Positions 11,101-20,629 of a stretch of 64,000 nucleotides of DNA are shown in pieces. The notes beneath the pieces are model-generated. The model saw only the letters and a program-made list of their open reading frames with translations. It did not search any database and had not been told where the DNA came from. Location of the stretch: positions 496,001 through 560,000 of the forward strand of contig NC_089180.1 of the NCBI RefSeq assembly GCF_947507565.1. The letters run 5' to 3'. Positions within the stretch are counted from its first letter, which is position 1. Each line of letters starts with the position of its first letter. This stretch comes from Oscarella lobularis (lineage: Eukaryota > Porifera > Homoscleromorpha > Homosclerophorida > Oscarellidae). The position numbers were made by a program, and so were the translations under genes.

Positions 11101-12460
11101 CGATCTGTTCTGCTGCTGCTTCTTGATCCGCTTTTCTATTCCCATCTTTCTTCTTTTCTGAGGCTTCCATTTCCGCAGCGCGGTTTAACTGAACAGTGCG
11201 CCCGTCTTCGCTTTCGTCACTTCTTCCAACCAGGTAACAGTCAGGTGGGGAATGATTCATGTCAACGGCAGACTGTTCATCAGCGTGATCAGCAGAAAAA
11301 GAAAGCAGACTCTCGGAGCATAATCTGAAGTTGTCAAAACGAAAAACGAGAGAGGGCACGCTAAAAGCTAGAAAACTCTATCAGATGAATCACGCAGTAT
11401 AATACAAGGTCCTACCTTTGGTGCGTGATCTGCCAGAAGCAGAAGCCTCATTGTCCCCTCTGAATCTTTGGGTCTCCTCCCAATGCTCTGGAGTGCGAAT
11501 AAAGGGTCTCGCTGATGGCAACAACCAATCATCAGTTGCTTCAGACCAAATAGCCAATTTCTGCAAGAAGTCAACTTTGTTGCGTTCAGTAAACGACTCG
11601 TTCTGAGCAGTTTCCGTTGGAGAGACACCAAACGATCGGAGGCCGGAGAAACGTCTTTCATGTAAAGCCTTCTTCCTAGACGGACTGCTACAGATGCTTG
11701 TACAATTTTGAGTCCTTGAAGTCGTCAACGCCTGAAGCAACACGTCTACTGCCAAACGCATGAAGCGTTCTGATACAGACGTGTACACAAAAGTTGCAAC
11801 TGCAACAAAGCAAAGCACAAGCACCCCCTCAGACATTGGCGCCACTGCGGCTGCAGATGCACTGCCCACAAAGTTCCAACACTTGTGGTATAATCTAGCT
11901 GCGCTATTTTCTCGATGAAAATGGCCGGCCCGACTTAGTGACATAGTAGTGAAGAAATTTCCAGCGAGTTCAAAGGCATTAGTGACGATGCTATCCTCTT
12001 TTGTCCCTTCAGTCCATTCTCTGCTGTTAAGTTCCTAAGGCAAACGCGCTGAATTGATCAACAACCCATACATTGATCCGTACCTGTCTTACAGCTCCTA
12101 ATTCAAAAACGCTGCTAAAAGACAACTGCTTAAAAGAAGAAAGGCCGCCACCTCCACAGTCTAAAGATCAAGTTAAAACGCGCACATCATCAAAAGCTTA
12201 ATTAAGCACCGTACCAATATAATGTGAGGGAGAACAAATAAAATGTAACGTTAACACAACAGTCAATACAAGGGAAGAAGCAGGCGAAAGCCATGCATTT
12301 CCTGACCGTTCCTTTGGATGACTGACGTCAATAAATACACTCAGTTTAACCAGCAAATATCCAAAGCTGACCGTTAACGTAACTGCAGCAATACCAAGCA
12401 GTCCTAGAGAAAATGTATCACGTCATCATACCACAAACTAAGTACAGTAACTGTGATTGA
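8160..12460 (-). CDS. Membrane protein with COR-like, CARD-like and IRAK-like kinase domains
   Basis: Exons (5' to 3'): 12432-12460, 12215-12403, 12084-12160, 11416-12034, 9032-11367, 8789-8977 and 8160-8738. All seven join in phase with GT-AG introns. The 12215-12403 exon encodes two hydrophobic helices and 11416-12034 another (VLVLCFVAVATFV). The long exon has a region like the COR domain of Roco proteins (LTYLRNFGLIWY; LISFLEHTGYIL; VIPREL), then a CARD-like helical bundle ending LLNYFVRQGKTGDAI, a Ser/Pro linker, and a kinase start GSGSFGTVYHG with VAIKRLKK. The last exons carry HRDVKSSNVLL, DFGLAV and DVYGFGMILYEL, so all catalytic residues are present. The kinase is closest to the IRAK/receptor-like (TKL) group. 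No P-loop GTPase motif is seen before COR. Likely a membrane-tethered signalling kinase. The 5' end is unresolved. Confidence 0.7.
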
Positions 12461-13348
12461 CTAATAAAACAACCGCGAGCCTTTTTCCTTTAAGCCTATC
12501 ATAAAAGAAACATTAAGCAGGGCGTTGTTACCTTGACTACCCTTTTCCCTGGACCATTCAAGAAAAGCACAAAATAATTCAAGTGTCCAAGCAATTTCAT
12601 CTTTTGCTTGTGGAATGTGCATCAGAGAAGACTTCAGATCAGAAAATTTGTTTGTTTCTAGCTGCAAACAGAAATTAAAGGAAGCGCTGCCTTCTTGGAC
12701 AATATTGCCTTCCAAGAATTCCATGACGGAAAAGGTTTCCTGTCCTTGTGCCAAAATCCGCAAGGCAAAAACCCTTTTCGCCCACGTATCCAAAAATTCT
12801 TTCGCTATTTTTGCAAGAGCACCACTTGTTTCTTCTTTAACAATAGCCACAGCAAACAGAACCTCAACTGTAAACAAGCACAAACAGCAACAACATGATA
12901 CGATGGCTGCACTGGCTATTCCCAGGAAGACGTCAACCGCTATCGTATTGCATTTCCTTGTCGTTAGCACAGAAGATAAAAGTCCTTGTGATAGATTTAA
13001 ACGAGAAGCACTCCGACCACCAGGAAAAACAGCATCAGTACTCCTGTCCATAATAGTTTCAGACGAAAAAGCGTGGCTACTGCAGTAACCACGTCTAAAA
13101 GCTGTAGAATGCGCATTGATGTCGTCGTTTCTGATCGCTCTTTGGCGGCGAGAGCCTTCATTGACTAGATCACTCCCCACGCGTACAACCGCACCGTTGC
13201 CTCGACTGCCTTTGACGATCGTCTTTAAAACATTCTTCTCCAAGCCGCTCGACAAAATCGTGAAGACGAGAAGCAGAACAAAAAAAACGAGCGGGAGAAA
13301 AACGCCCCGCATTGAACGTTTTTCCTTCGGCCGTTCGTAAATTGTCAT
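12461..13348 (-). CDS. Multi-helix membrane exon, probably the 5' part of the kinase gene
   Basis: One long open exon of 295 codons from ATG at 13348. It has a short basic cytosolic start and a strong helix (VFLPLVFFVLLLVFTIL, residues about 16-32). A soluble Ser/Arg-rich stretch follows, then a second very hydrophobic, Cys-rich segment (IVSCCCCLCLFTVEVLFAV) and an amphipathic helical region rich in Phe and Leu. It lies directly upstream of the kinase gene's exons on the same strand, with similar composition (compare SASAAAVAP in exon 11416-12034). A good donor (CAAG before gtaaca, near 12536) leaves a phase that does not fit the next mapped exon, so the join is unproven and a small exon may be missing. 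A splice-acceptor-like tract (tttttag) immediately precedes the ATG, so an upstream exon is also possible. Confidence 0.5.
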   Translation of the reverse strand: MTIYERPKEKRSMRGVFLPLVFFVLLLVFTILSSGLEKNVLKTIVKGSRGNGAVVRVGSDLVNEGSRRQRAIRNDDINAHSTAFRRGYCSSHAFSSETIMDRSTDAVFPGGRSASRLNLSQGLLSSVLTTRKCNTIAVDVFLGIASAAIVSCCCCLCLFTVEVLFAVAIVKEETSGALAKIAKEFLDTWAKRVFALRILAQGQETFSVMEFLEGNIVQEGSASFNFCLQLETNKFSDLKSSLMHIPQAKDEIAWTLELFCAFLEWSREKGSQGNNALLNVSFMIGLKEKGSRLFY

Positions 13349-14099
13349 CTAAAAATGAAGAGCAAATAAAACTCGTGCGTGTTATGGGTCCCTCGCTGTT
13401 GAATCGTGCGCCTCATGTACTCAAAGAAACGTGCATACTTGCAACCTCAGCTCGGTTAAATTTCGAATTTGAAACCGTCTAACATAGTATTTTCTGTCAT
13501 ACTTACGTTTTCTTATACGGCAATATGCGCAGTTTGAGCTCCAAATTCTATGGTACTGTATGACCCGAACAACATACGGGAATTCAATGCGCATGCTTTT
13601 CTTCGGATCAATCATTTTTAGATAGGAATCAGCTACATCACATATAGGGATAATTAGAAAAGCTTAGCTAGCAGCTCAGGAGCCAACTAAATATTCAACA
13701 CGTACCTACCGGTAAAGCGGGCGTATAAGAAGTAACAAAAGCATTTGTGTACTCCCAACACATGGGCGTCGTTTTCAGTCCATTTATACATCGAGGGCTG
13801 GAACGTGGCTGCTACGTCTTTGGCTAAACGGGCTACACTAGAAGAGGTATTGCTTCGTATGCAGCACCAATGCATACATGATAAATTGAATAGGCGAATT
13901 AATAATTTTTTAAAAATACGGATGCAAACCCAGTAGAATTGAAGGAAAATTCGTTCAAGATCCAAATGGTAAAAGAATTAAAAATTTATTTTATTTATCT
14001 CATTATTTTAGGATGTACTGTTCAACTAAAAATCAGTAACAGACAGTGAGTGACTCTGGATTAATTAAATTCTCTAATTTATATATGAGACAAAGCAAT
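13349..14099. other. No recognised gene
   Basis: Short overlapping open frames only (minus 13421-13615 and 13687-13965). No conserved motif or splice structure is seen. It could hold the promoter and 5' untranslated exons of the minus-strand membrane gene. Confidence 0.4.
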
Positions 14100-15340
14100 A
14101 GCATTCATCACTAATAGAACAAGGTCCCCTATTAGCCAGCAGACTTGCGGCTAACTGAAGTAGAACTCAGGGTCCTCTATCACTCCATAGAGACAAGTAC
14201 AATAGTATAGCAGGGGACCCTCAGACTTGTGGCTAACTGAAGGTCCTCTAATAGCCTGTACAGTTGCGGTTCATTGAGAGTCAAGTACTGCTGGGGGCCC
14301 TCTATTAATTAAATAATTGGCACTCTTGCGGTTCACCAGTCAGATTATCCAAATCTGTACACACGAAAAATACGTCGTCATCGTTTCTATGTTCTATAGA
14401 ACGATGAGTGATGCATCTCCCTTCGTTTCTAAAGAACGATGAGTGATGCATCTCCTTCGTGTCTATAGAACGATGAGTGATGCATCTCCCTTCGTTTCTA
14501 TAGAACGATGAGTGATGCATCTCCCTTCGTTTTTATAGAACGATGAGTGATGCATCTCCCTTCGTTTTTATAGAACGATGAGTGATGCATCTCCTTCGTT
14601 TCTATAGAACGATGAGTGATGCATCTCCCTTCGTTTCTATAGAACGATGAGTGATGCATCTCCCTTCGTTTTTATAGAACGATGAGTGATGCATCTCCCT
14701 TCGTTTCTATAGAACGATGAGTGATGCATCTCCCTTCGTTTTTATAGAACGATGAGTGATGCATCTCCTTCGTTTCTATAGAACGATGAGTGATGCATCT
14801 CCCTTCGTTTCTATAGAACGATGAGTGATGCATCTCCCTTCGTTTCTATAGAACGATGAGTGATGCATCTCCCTTCGTTTTTATAGAACGATGAGTGATG
14901 CATCTCCCTTCGTTTCTATAGAACGATGAGTGATGCATCTCCTTCGTGTCTATAGAACGATGAGTGATGCATCTCCCTTCGTTTCTATAGGACGATGAGT
15001 GATGCATCTCCCTTCGTTTTTATAGAACGATGAGTGATGCATCTCCCTTCGTGTCTATAGAACGATGAGTGATGCATCTCCCTTCGTTTCTATAGAACGA
15101 TGAGTGATGCATCTCCCTTCGTTTTTATAGAACGATGAGTGATGCATCTCCTTCGTTTCTATAGAACGATGAGTGATGCATCTCCCTTCGTTTTTATAGA
15201 ACGATGAGTGATGCATCTCCTTCGTTTCTATAGAACGATGAGTGATGCATCTCCTTCGTTTCTATAGAGCGATGAGTGATGCATCTCCCTTCGTTTTTAT
15301 AGAACGATGAGTGCTGCATCTCCTTCGTTTCTATAGAACG
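14100..15340. repeat. 35-bp minisatellite with degenerate leader
   Basis: From about 14385 to 15340, roughly 27 copies of a 34-35-bp unit containing ctatagaacgatgagtgatg and catctcccttcgt. Variants differ by C/T/G at one site and by ccc/cc at the unit end. The unit contains the palindrome gatgcatc. Before it (14100-14340) are a few diverged copies of a different unit built on ggtcctcta and gcggctaactgaag. No coding function is proposed. Confidence 0.95.
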
Positions 15341-15487
15341 GGCGCGAATTCACACGCTCCCGTGCAAAACATCTGTCTGCAACAGGCGGACGAAGGCGGC
15401 GGCGGCGGCGGTGGCGGCGGTAGCGGCGGTGGCGGCGCCGCCACGGCGACCGGCATCGCCGATTTGAGCGGCACGGGAGCGGCGTAG
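15337..15487 (+). other. Candidate terminal exon with polyglycine tract
   Basis: Directly after the last minisatellite unit, whose ctatag could serve as a splice acceptor, the plus strand stays open to a TAG at 15485. It encodes NSHAPVQNICLQQADE, then a run of nine glycines, further Gly/Ser/Ala, and ends GIADLSGTGAA. The region is CpG-rich, unlike its AT-rich surroundings. The opposite strand is also open and would be proline-rich, so the strand is uncertain. No partner exon was found. If real, this is the 3' end of a plus-strand gene whose last intron holds the minisatellite. Confidence 0.3.
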
Positions 15488-15559
15488 CGCGAATGATCGA
15501 CGAGCCGACGACAGGGCAAAACAGACGACGGACTAGCGCAGTCGTACGACGAAAACACT

Positions 15560-16330
15560 TCCTACCTTGATTGTCCTTCCCTATCCATTCACGCTTGTTC
15601 CCCTTCTTCTCCCTTTCCAATACCTTCTCTCTAGCCGAAAGAAATTAAAAATGAAACCTAAGAATTGAATCCATACCTTGTGCTGTAATTCCCTTCATCG
15701 AGCCTCGCTTTTCCTATTCTGATTGCCCTTCCCTATTCATTCACGCTTGTTCTCCCACTCTCCTCCTTTCTAATAGCTTCCCCCTAACCAAAGAAAATTA
15801 AAAATGAAACCAAAAAATAGAATCCATACCTCGTGCAATAACCCCTTTCGTCGGTCCTCGCTCTTCCTATTCTGATTGACCATCCCTATCTGCTCACGTT
15901 TGTTTTCCTCCTCCTCCCTCCTCTAATAGCTCCCCCCTAGCCAAAAGAAATTAGAAATGGAACCTACGAGTAGAATCCAAACCTCGTACAGTGTACTGTC
16001 CCCCTTTCGTCGATCCTCGCTCTTCCTATTCTGATTGTCCTTCGCTATCCACTCAAGCTTGCTTCCCTTCTCCTCCCTCGTCCAATAGCTTCCCCCTAGC
16101 CAAGGGAAAATTAAAAATGACACCTACGAATTGAATCCATACCTCGTGCTGTAACTCCCCTCATCGATCCTCACTCGTCCTTTCCTGCTTGTTCTCCTTC
16201 TCCTCACTCTTCTTATAGCTTCACCCTAACCAAGAAAAATTCAATATGAAACCTAAGAATAGAATCCATACATCAGGGTAGTACCCCCTCTGTCGGTCGA
16301 TCACTCCTGTGTCCTTCTACTTTTCTCTTT
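15560..16330. repeat. ~150-bp tandem repeat, five to six diverged units
   Basis: Units of about 143-160 bp restart near 15577, 15720, 15873, 16034 and 16171. Each contains a version of gattgtccttccctatcc, ctagccaaagaaattaaaaa and gaatccatacctcgtgc. On the minus strand every unit presents gtatggattc (donor-like) and, about 45 nt later, a tract ending in ttag (acceptor-like). Translated fragments such as KLEWIAKDNQNRK recur in related form (KREWIGKDNQ). Stops interrupt other units, so the array is not coding as a whole now. Confidence 0.75.
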
Positions 16331-18100
16331 TTTCTCCTCTTTCCTCCACTCTTTTCTAACCAGCCCCCCTAACTAAAGAAATTAAGATAATTATTGGCTC
16401 AAAAGTAGACCGTACCTTCTGACAATGGCCAATCTTCTCGCTCGATCCCCTCTCTGCACAAACACACGGAAACCAAAGCCCCTTTAACACCTTAAAACTA
16501 CAGTGCACTTATCTGATAGCACTCCCCAACTAAATCCTAGGGATGAAATCAAACTAATGAACGAAAAATAAGAGAATAAATAATTATATAAGATTCCCTA
16601 AGATTCCCTACCCTTCCTAAAAAGACGTACCTGGAGAACTCCACTACTAAATTTTCTCCTCTATGCGCGAACGACTCGACGACTCGAAAAAAATCTCCTT
16701 CCTCAAAAGAATCCCCCTAAGAAAATAAGAAAACAAAAAATCGAGTGAACCTCCCTACAGAGAAAACGAGGTAGAACGGTAGGAAAAGCATAAACAGCGT
16801 TCCATTCTATCCCCAACCGCGTATGATAGGACGCTCGAGTGCGCGAGAAACGCAAAAAACGACGACGTTTTCCCCGTCGGGCTCCCAACTCTCACCGCGC
16901 AACATGAACGGCCCCTCGAATGCGTCCAAAACTTCGACGCAAAGCGTTCGGACTCTAAAACTCGCGTGGGGAGCAAGGGACAGGAGTAGTAAAATCGTTC
17001 GAACGTGGTTGGGGCCCCTAAACAGGAACGCGCGCGATGAAACGACACACAAACATATGGCCTACCTGTCACGACACTCAGGTCCTTCTTCCGCAGTCCC
17101 ATTCCTCCCTTTTGAAGCCGTTTTGCGCCGTGTCGAACCAATAACTGAAAACGCGGCCCGTATATGCGTATCGTCGCCGCGCGAATTTCGAAAAAACTTC
17201 CGCGAAATGTACAAAGAATTTTTCTTGAGTGGCCAAATACCTAAAACACTATTCCCACATCACTCTTCATCGCAGCTAAAAAGCTCTCCAACGATTTTAT
17301 GACGTCAAACCTCAAATATGTCCACGAGACCCTACACCCAATTTAATTAAACTACACAAAATTCCCTACCAAAGCCTATCAAAATAATTGTCAATCCCCC
17401 TAATCTACTCTATAAGATTAGGGTTATAAGTTGACGGTTTCCAAAAACACAAAATCATTAATAACAAATCAAAAGTACCCCTAATGACGTCACCCACACG
17501 CCCACAAATAGAACTCGGCGAGCTCTTTTGAAGGGTATATGGCACGACCGTAACGGACCTAACGTAACGTTAATCTCGTAACTTATTAGTTTTGGGGCCC
17601 CTTTGGAAAAACTAAAATAAGGCCTAATTTCCTCTAGAGCCTGGGATTTTTTTCAGGAAGAGACAGCCACTGTAGAATTGTTTTTCACCACTCCTCTAAC
17701 GAATTCTCACCACCCTCTAGCAACTAAAAATAAAAAAAGAATTTCCCCACCAATAAGCCTTTCAAGTGGCTGTAGCTTGGGTCCAGACGCATGAATCTAG
17801 CCATAACTCTCCCTTTCCAACACACTCTCGTTAGGACCCTACCCTTGCCATAGTAACCGAAGATTTTCTAAAACCCACCCCTACCTCTTTTGTACTCTTT
17901 TTCGCACCAAGAGCGTGCGTTAACGCATTCATTGTCTCAACCCAGGGTCTCAACCCTTGTCTCAATCCTCGTCGCAGCAGAGATCGCAGGGCTTCAATCT
18001 GAGCCAAAACGGCATACCTTCACGCATCGGGTATGCACGGAGCCCCCCCCTTGTCGTGCAACAATGACACGTTTTTTTGTCACGTTCTTTTGTCTTCCAG
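16331..18100. other. Unassigned region between repeats and the p53-family gene
   Basis: AT-rich flanks and a GC-richer centre (16800-17200) where both strands have overlapping open frames (plus 16823-17302; minus 16755-17141). A minus-strand ATG followed by MGLRKKDLSVVTG and a good donor (gtaggc, near 17067) could be a first exon, but no partner is identified. The 5' exons of the p53-family gene probably lie in the last few hundred bases. Confidence 0.35.
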
Positions 18101-20068
18101 AATGCATCCGTCGGTGAGTTTTGTGCGGAAGGGTAAGAAGTAACGCTCTATACGCCGATTGTCTCGATTTCTCCTGTCGTCAGAAAATCGTGTCGAATTT
18201 ACAATCAGCACCACCCTGTCCCAGGCGGCGTCCCAGGCTCCGGTCGTAAGTTTATCCTGCACTCTCATATACAATTTCAGACAAAACGCATGTACTAAAA
18301 CGCTGACAGCTGTTCAGCATGTAGTCTATTTATATGTATTCGGAGGATAAATGACAAGGCTCAGCGTCCTTTCATTTAGACGGAAGAGTATCTGCTTGAT
18401 CCTTTTCTTGGAATACCGTCAAAGTCAGTACCTATGCGCATATACAACACCATGTTTTGCTTATTTTCGTGGACTTATTTTCTTCTTCTTCTTCTTCTTC
18501 TAGTCGTCCCTTTCCTGGAGTGCACAATTTTCGAATTAAATTTCCGAAAGATGTGAGTTGGCGAAAAGAGGGAAAAATGAATTTCATTACAACGCCGTTT
18601 TGCTTAGATTGGAGGCGAATCGAAGAGCATTCCGTGGACTGTGAGAAATCAAATCAGGGGTTGTATGTACTTATTATTGTAAGTTCTTTTAGTATTCATC
18701 TGTGCTCAACAAGTTCTTTGTGAAAAATCTGAAAAATCTTCCTGTTTGCTTCACTACAAACCGTAGGTGTCGTAGATCAGCACACTATCTCCTCTTTCAA
18801 TCTCTCTTTAGAGGGCCTCAGAGCTGGAGAGGCAAAGCTCCGAATGATGCCCGCTTTCAAGAAAATGTCTTACGTCCGAGAGCCTGTCACTCGATGCCCC
18901 AATCACATGCAGCAGAACGAAGACGGTGAGCATTAAAAACATCAGTCATAAAATCTAACAACGCGTCCTCTCTTTTCAGGTCATCCCAATCCCTTACACG
19001 TCTTCAAGACAAATGATTCGAACGCTGAATACGTCATGGAAGCGAATAGGCCGTGCATTGTGCTGCCTTTTCAGGCAAGTGCCGTCACAGGTAAGAATCT
19101 CTTCGTCAACTTTGGCATTCTGTGCACATGTTTTTGCCTTGCGTAGGAGAAGCAACGTATTTTTTTGCTTCCGCGTGCTTCTCGTCTTGTCTGCCAGGGT
19201 CCGATCAAGAGGGATGTCAGCTTATTTTCACCTTGGAAATAAAGTAGAGCTGCGAACACACTCTCTCTCTCTCTTTGATTTCTGGTTAAAACGTGCTTCT
19301 AGCGGCCGCATTATTGGCCGAGATACCGTGGACGTTCGCGTGTGTTCATGTCCCGGGCGAGACAAGATCATGTACGTAAAAAAATTTTTGAAGCAAACAT
19401 CTGCCAGCAACGGCGACGACGTTGCGAGGCAGGCAAAAATCCTCCGTGAGCCACCACCGGACAGCGACTCAGAACCAGGTAGGTATAAGTCATCGAGGTC
19501 AGCACTTTCATTGACTGACAAAGCACTCTCTACAGAGGGAAACCCCGTAAAGATTCGGCAAAGATGCTCGAATGATTCTAAGGCCAAGAGGGAGTGCGTT
19601 GAAGAGGACTCTGATTCAGAAACTGTCTACTACGTTGCTGTAAGAGCAAAAAAATAATGCATACACTTGTCAGATAACGACGCAATTTTTTAAGGTTAGG
19701 GGAAAGCATCGACAAGCCATCCTCAGCGTTTATGAGAACCTCAGGCTTTTAGATCGCCTTGTTAACGAGAATTCAAAGGTCGCCGAAAGGGACAGGAACG
19801 AGACCAGGTACGCAAGTTTTGAGTAGTTATCATTTTCAAAAATATTCCATACAGAGAAATGCAACGTGCCAATGGGCTTGCTGCTTTGCAACCTGCAAAT
19901 GGTCAAGACTTGAGCCAGCAAGAGGTATCAATTAATGCCTGCAGACGTGGACTACATGTTGAATCTGTTTTATAGTTGTCTGGATCATCAGTGGGGTCTT
20001 CGAATGGCAGTCAGTCCCAGTCACGCCCCTTTCACTACTCGTTGACGAAAGTTGTTTCCTTTCAGTAA
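18101..20068 (+). CDS. p53/p63/p73-family transcription factor
   Basis: Fourteen exons join in phase: 18101-18113, 18184-18245, 18380-18423, 18504-18552, 18608-18640, 18693-18762, 18812-18925, 18980-19090, 19147-19243, 19303-19478, 19536-19639, 19695-19807, 19855-19924 and 19976-20068 (about 382 residues, 5' end incomplete). The DNA-binding domain shows IPSNRPFPGVHNFRIKF, SKSIPWTYSSVLNKFF, PAFKKMSYVREPVTRCPNH, CFSSC and DVRVCSCPGRDK. Zinc ligands (Cys, His of RCPNH; both Cys of CFSSC) and the equivalents of human Lys120, Arg175, Arg273 and Arg280 are kept. The L3 loop is changed: Gln and Glu replace Arg248 and Arg249. Exons 11 and 12 encode a tetramerisation strand and helix (ETVYYVAVRGKHRQAILSVY). 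No SAM domain is seen. A sequence-specific nuclear factor of the DNA damage and germline-quality family. Confidence 0.93.
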
Positions 20069-20211
20069 GTCAGTTAGCCCGTCGCTTGCTCAGTTAAAAA
20101 GCCAGACGCGTCACGTGGCGACTCGCCAAAAGCAAACCAAGTCATGCAGTATACGAGTCGCGTTTTTTCTCGAGCTCCTTGATGCAACCTTCGATCACTC
20201 TTGCACTGCAG

Positions 20212-20275
20212 GAGTCAGTTCCGGACGTGTCCTTTCGCGGCAGTCGAGATGGCTGGTTCGGCGCTGAGAAAGTGA
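20212..20275 (+). CDS. Possible alternative last exon of the p53-family gene
   Basis: The last p53-family exon contains a good internal donor (ca before gtaagt at 20065) that overlaps its stop codon. A strong acceptor (cactgcag) ends at 20211. Splicing them keeps the frame, replacing the stop with a 21-codon tail reading SQFRTCPFAAVEMAGSALRK before TGA. This would give a second C-terminal isoform. It rests on splice-site strength and phase only. Confidence 0.35.
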
Positions 20276-20629
20276 GGTAGGGATAGGACGTCGCTTGTGA
20301 GGTCAGCATAAGCGCACAGAGTCGCGTATCAAGTCTCTCCGTAATGAGAGGATCACTTACATGTGGCATGCTTCGTCTAAGCAGCTAACGTCAGGTCTGA
20401 CCTAATATCAAGACAGCCTCAGTATCTGGACTATCTCAGAATGAAATACTATAGTTCCCCTTCCTAGCTCCCCATGCGTAACCCACACCCTCTCCCAAAT
20501 TGCTCCACACCACTCCGACGCCCTGTTCCTCTAGACGACCCACGTACGTTGTTGCCGCTCCAAAAGCTGTAGTTGATAACAATGACTAAAAAAGACGATT
20601 ATTGGCGTCATATATTTATATATTTTATC
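20276..20629. other. Intergenic, no gene seen
   Basis: No conserved frame. Lies between the 3' end of the plus-strand p53-family gene and the 3' end of the minus-strand EFTUD2 copy. Confidence 0.6.

Noticed and set aside
16823-17302. 159-codon plus-strand frame as a protein gene
   Set aside because: The opposite strand is equally open, composition follows local GC content, and no motif or splice partner was found.
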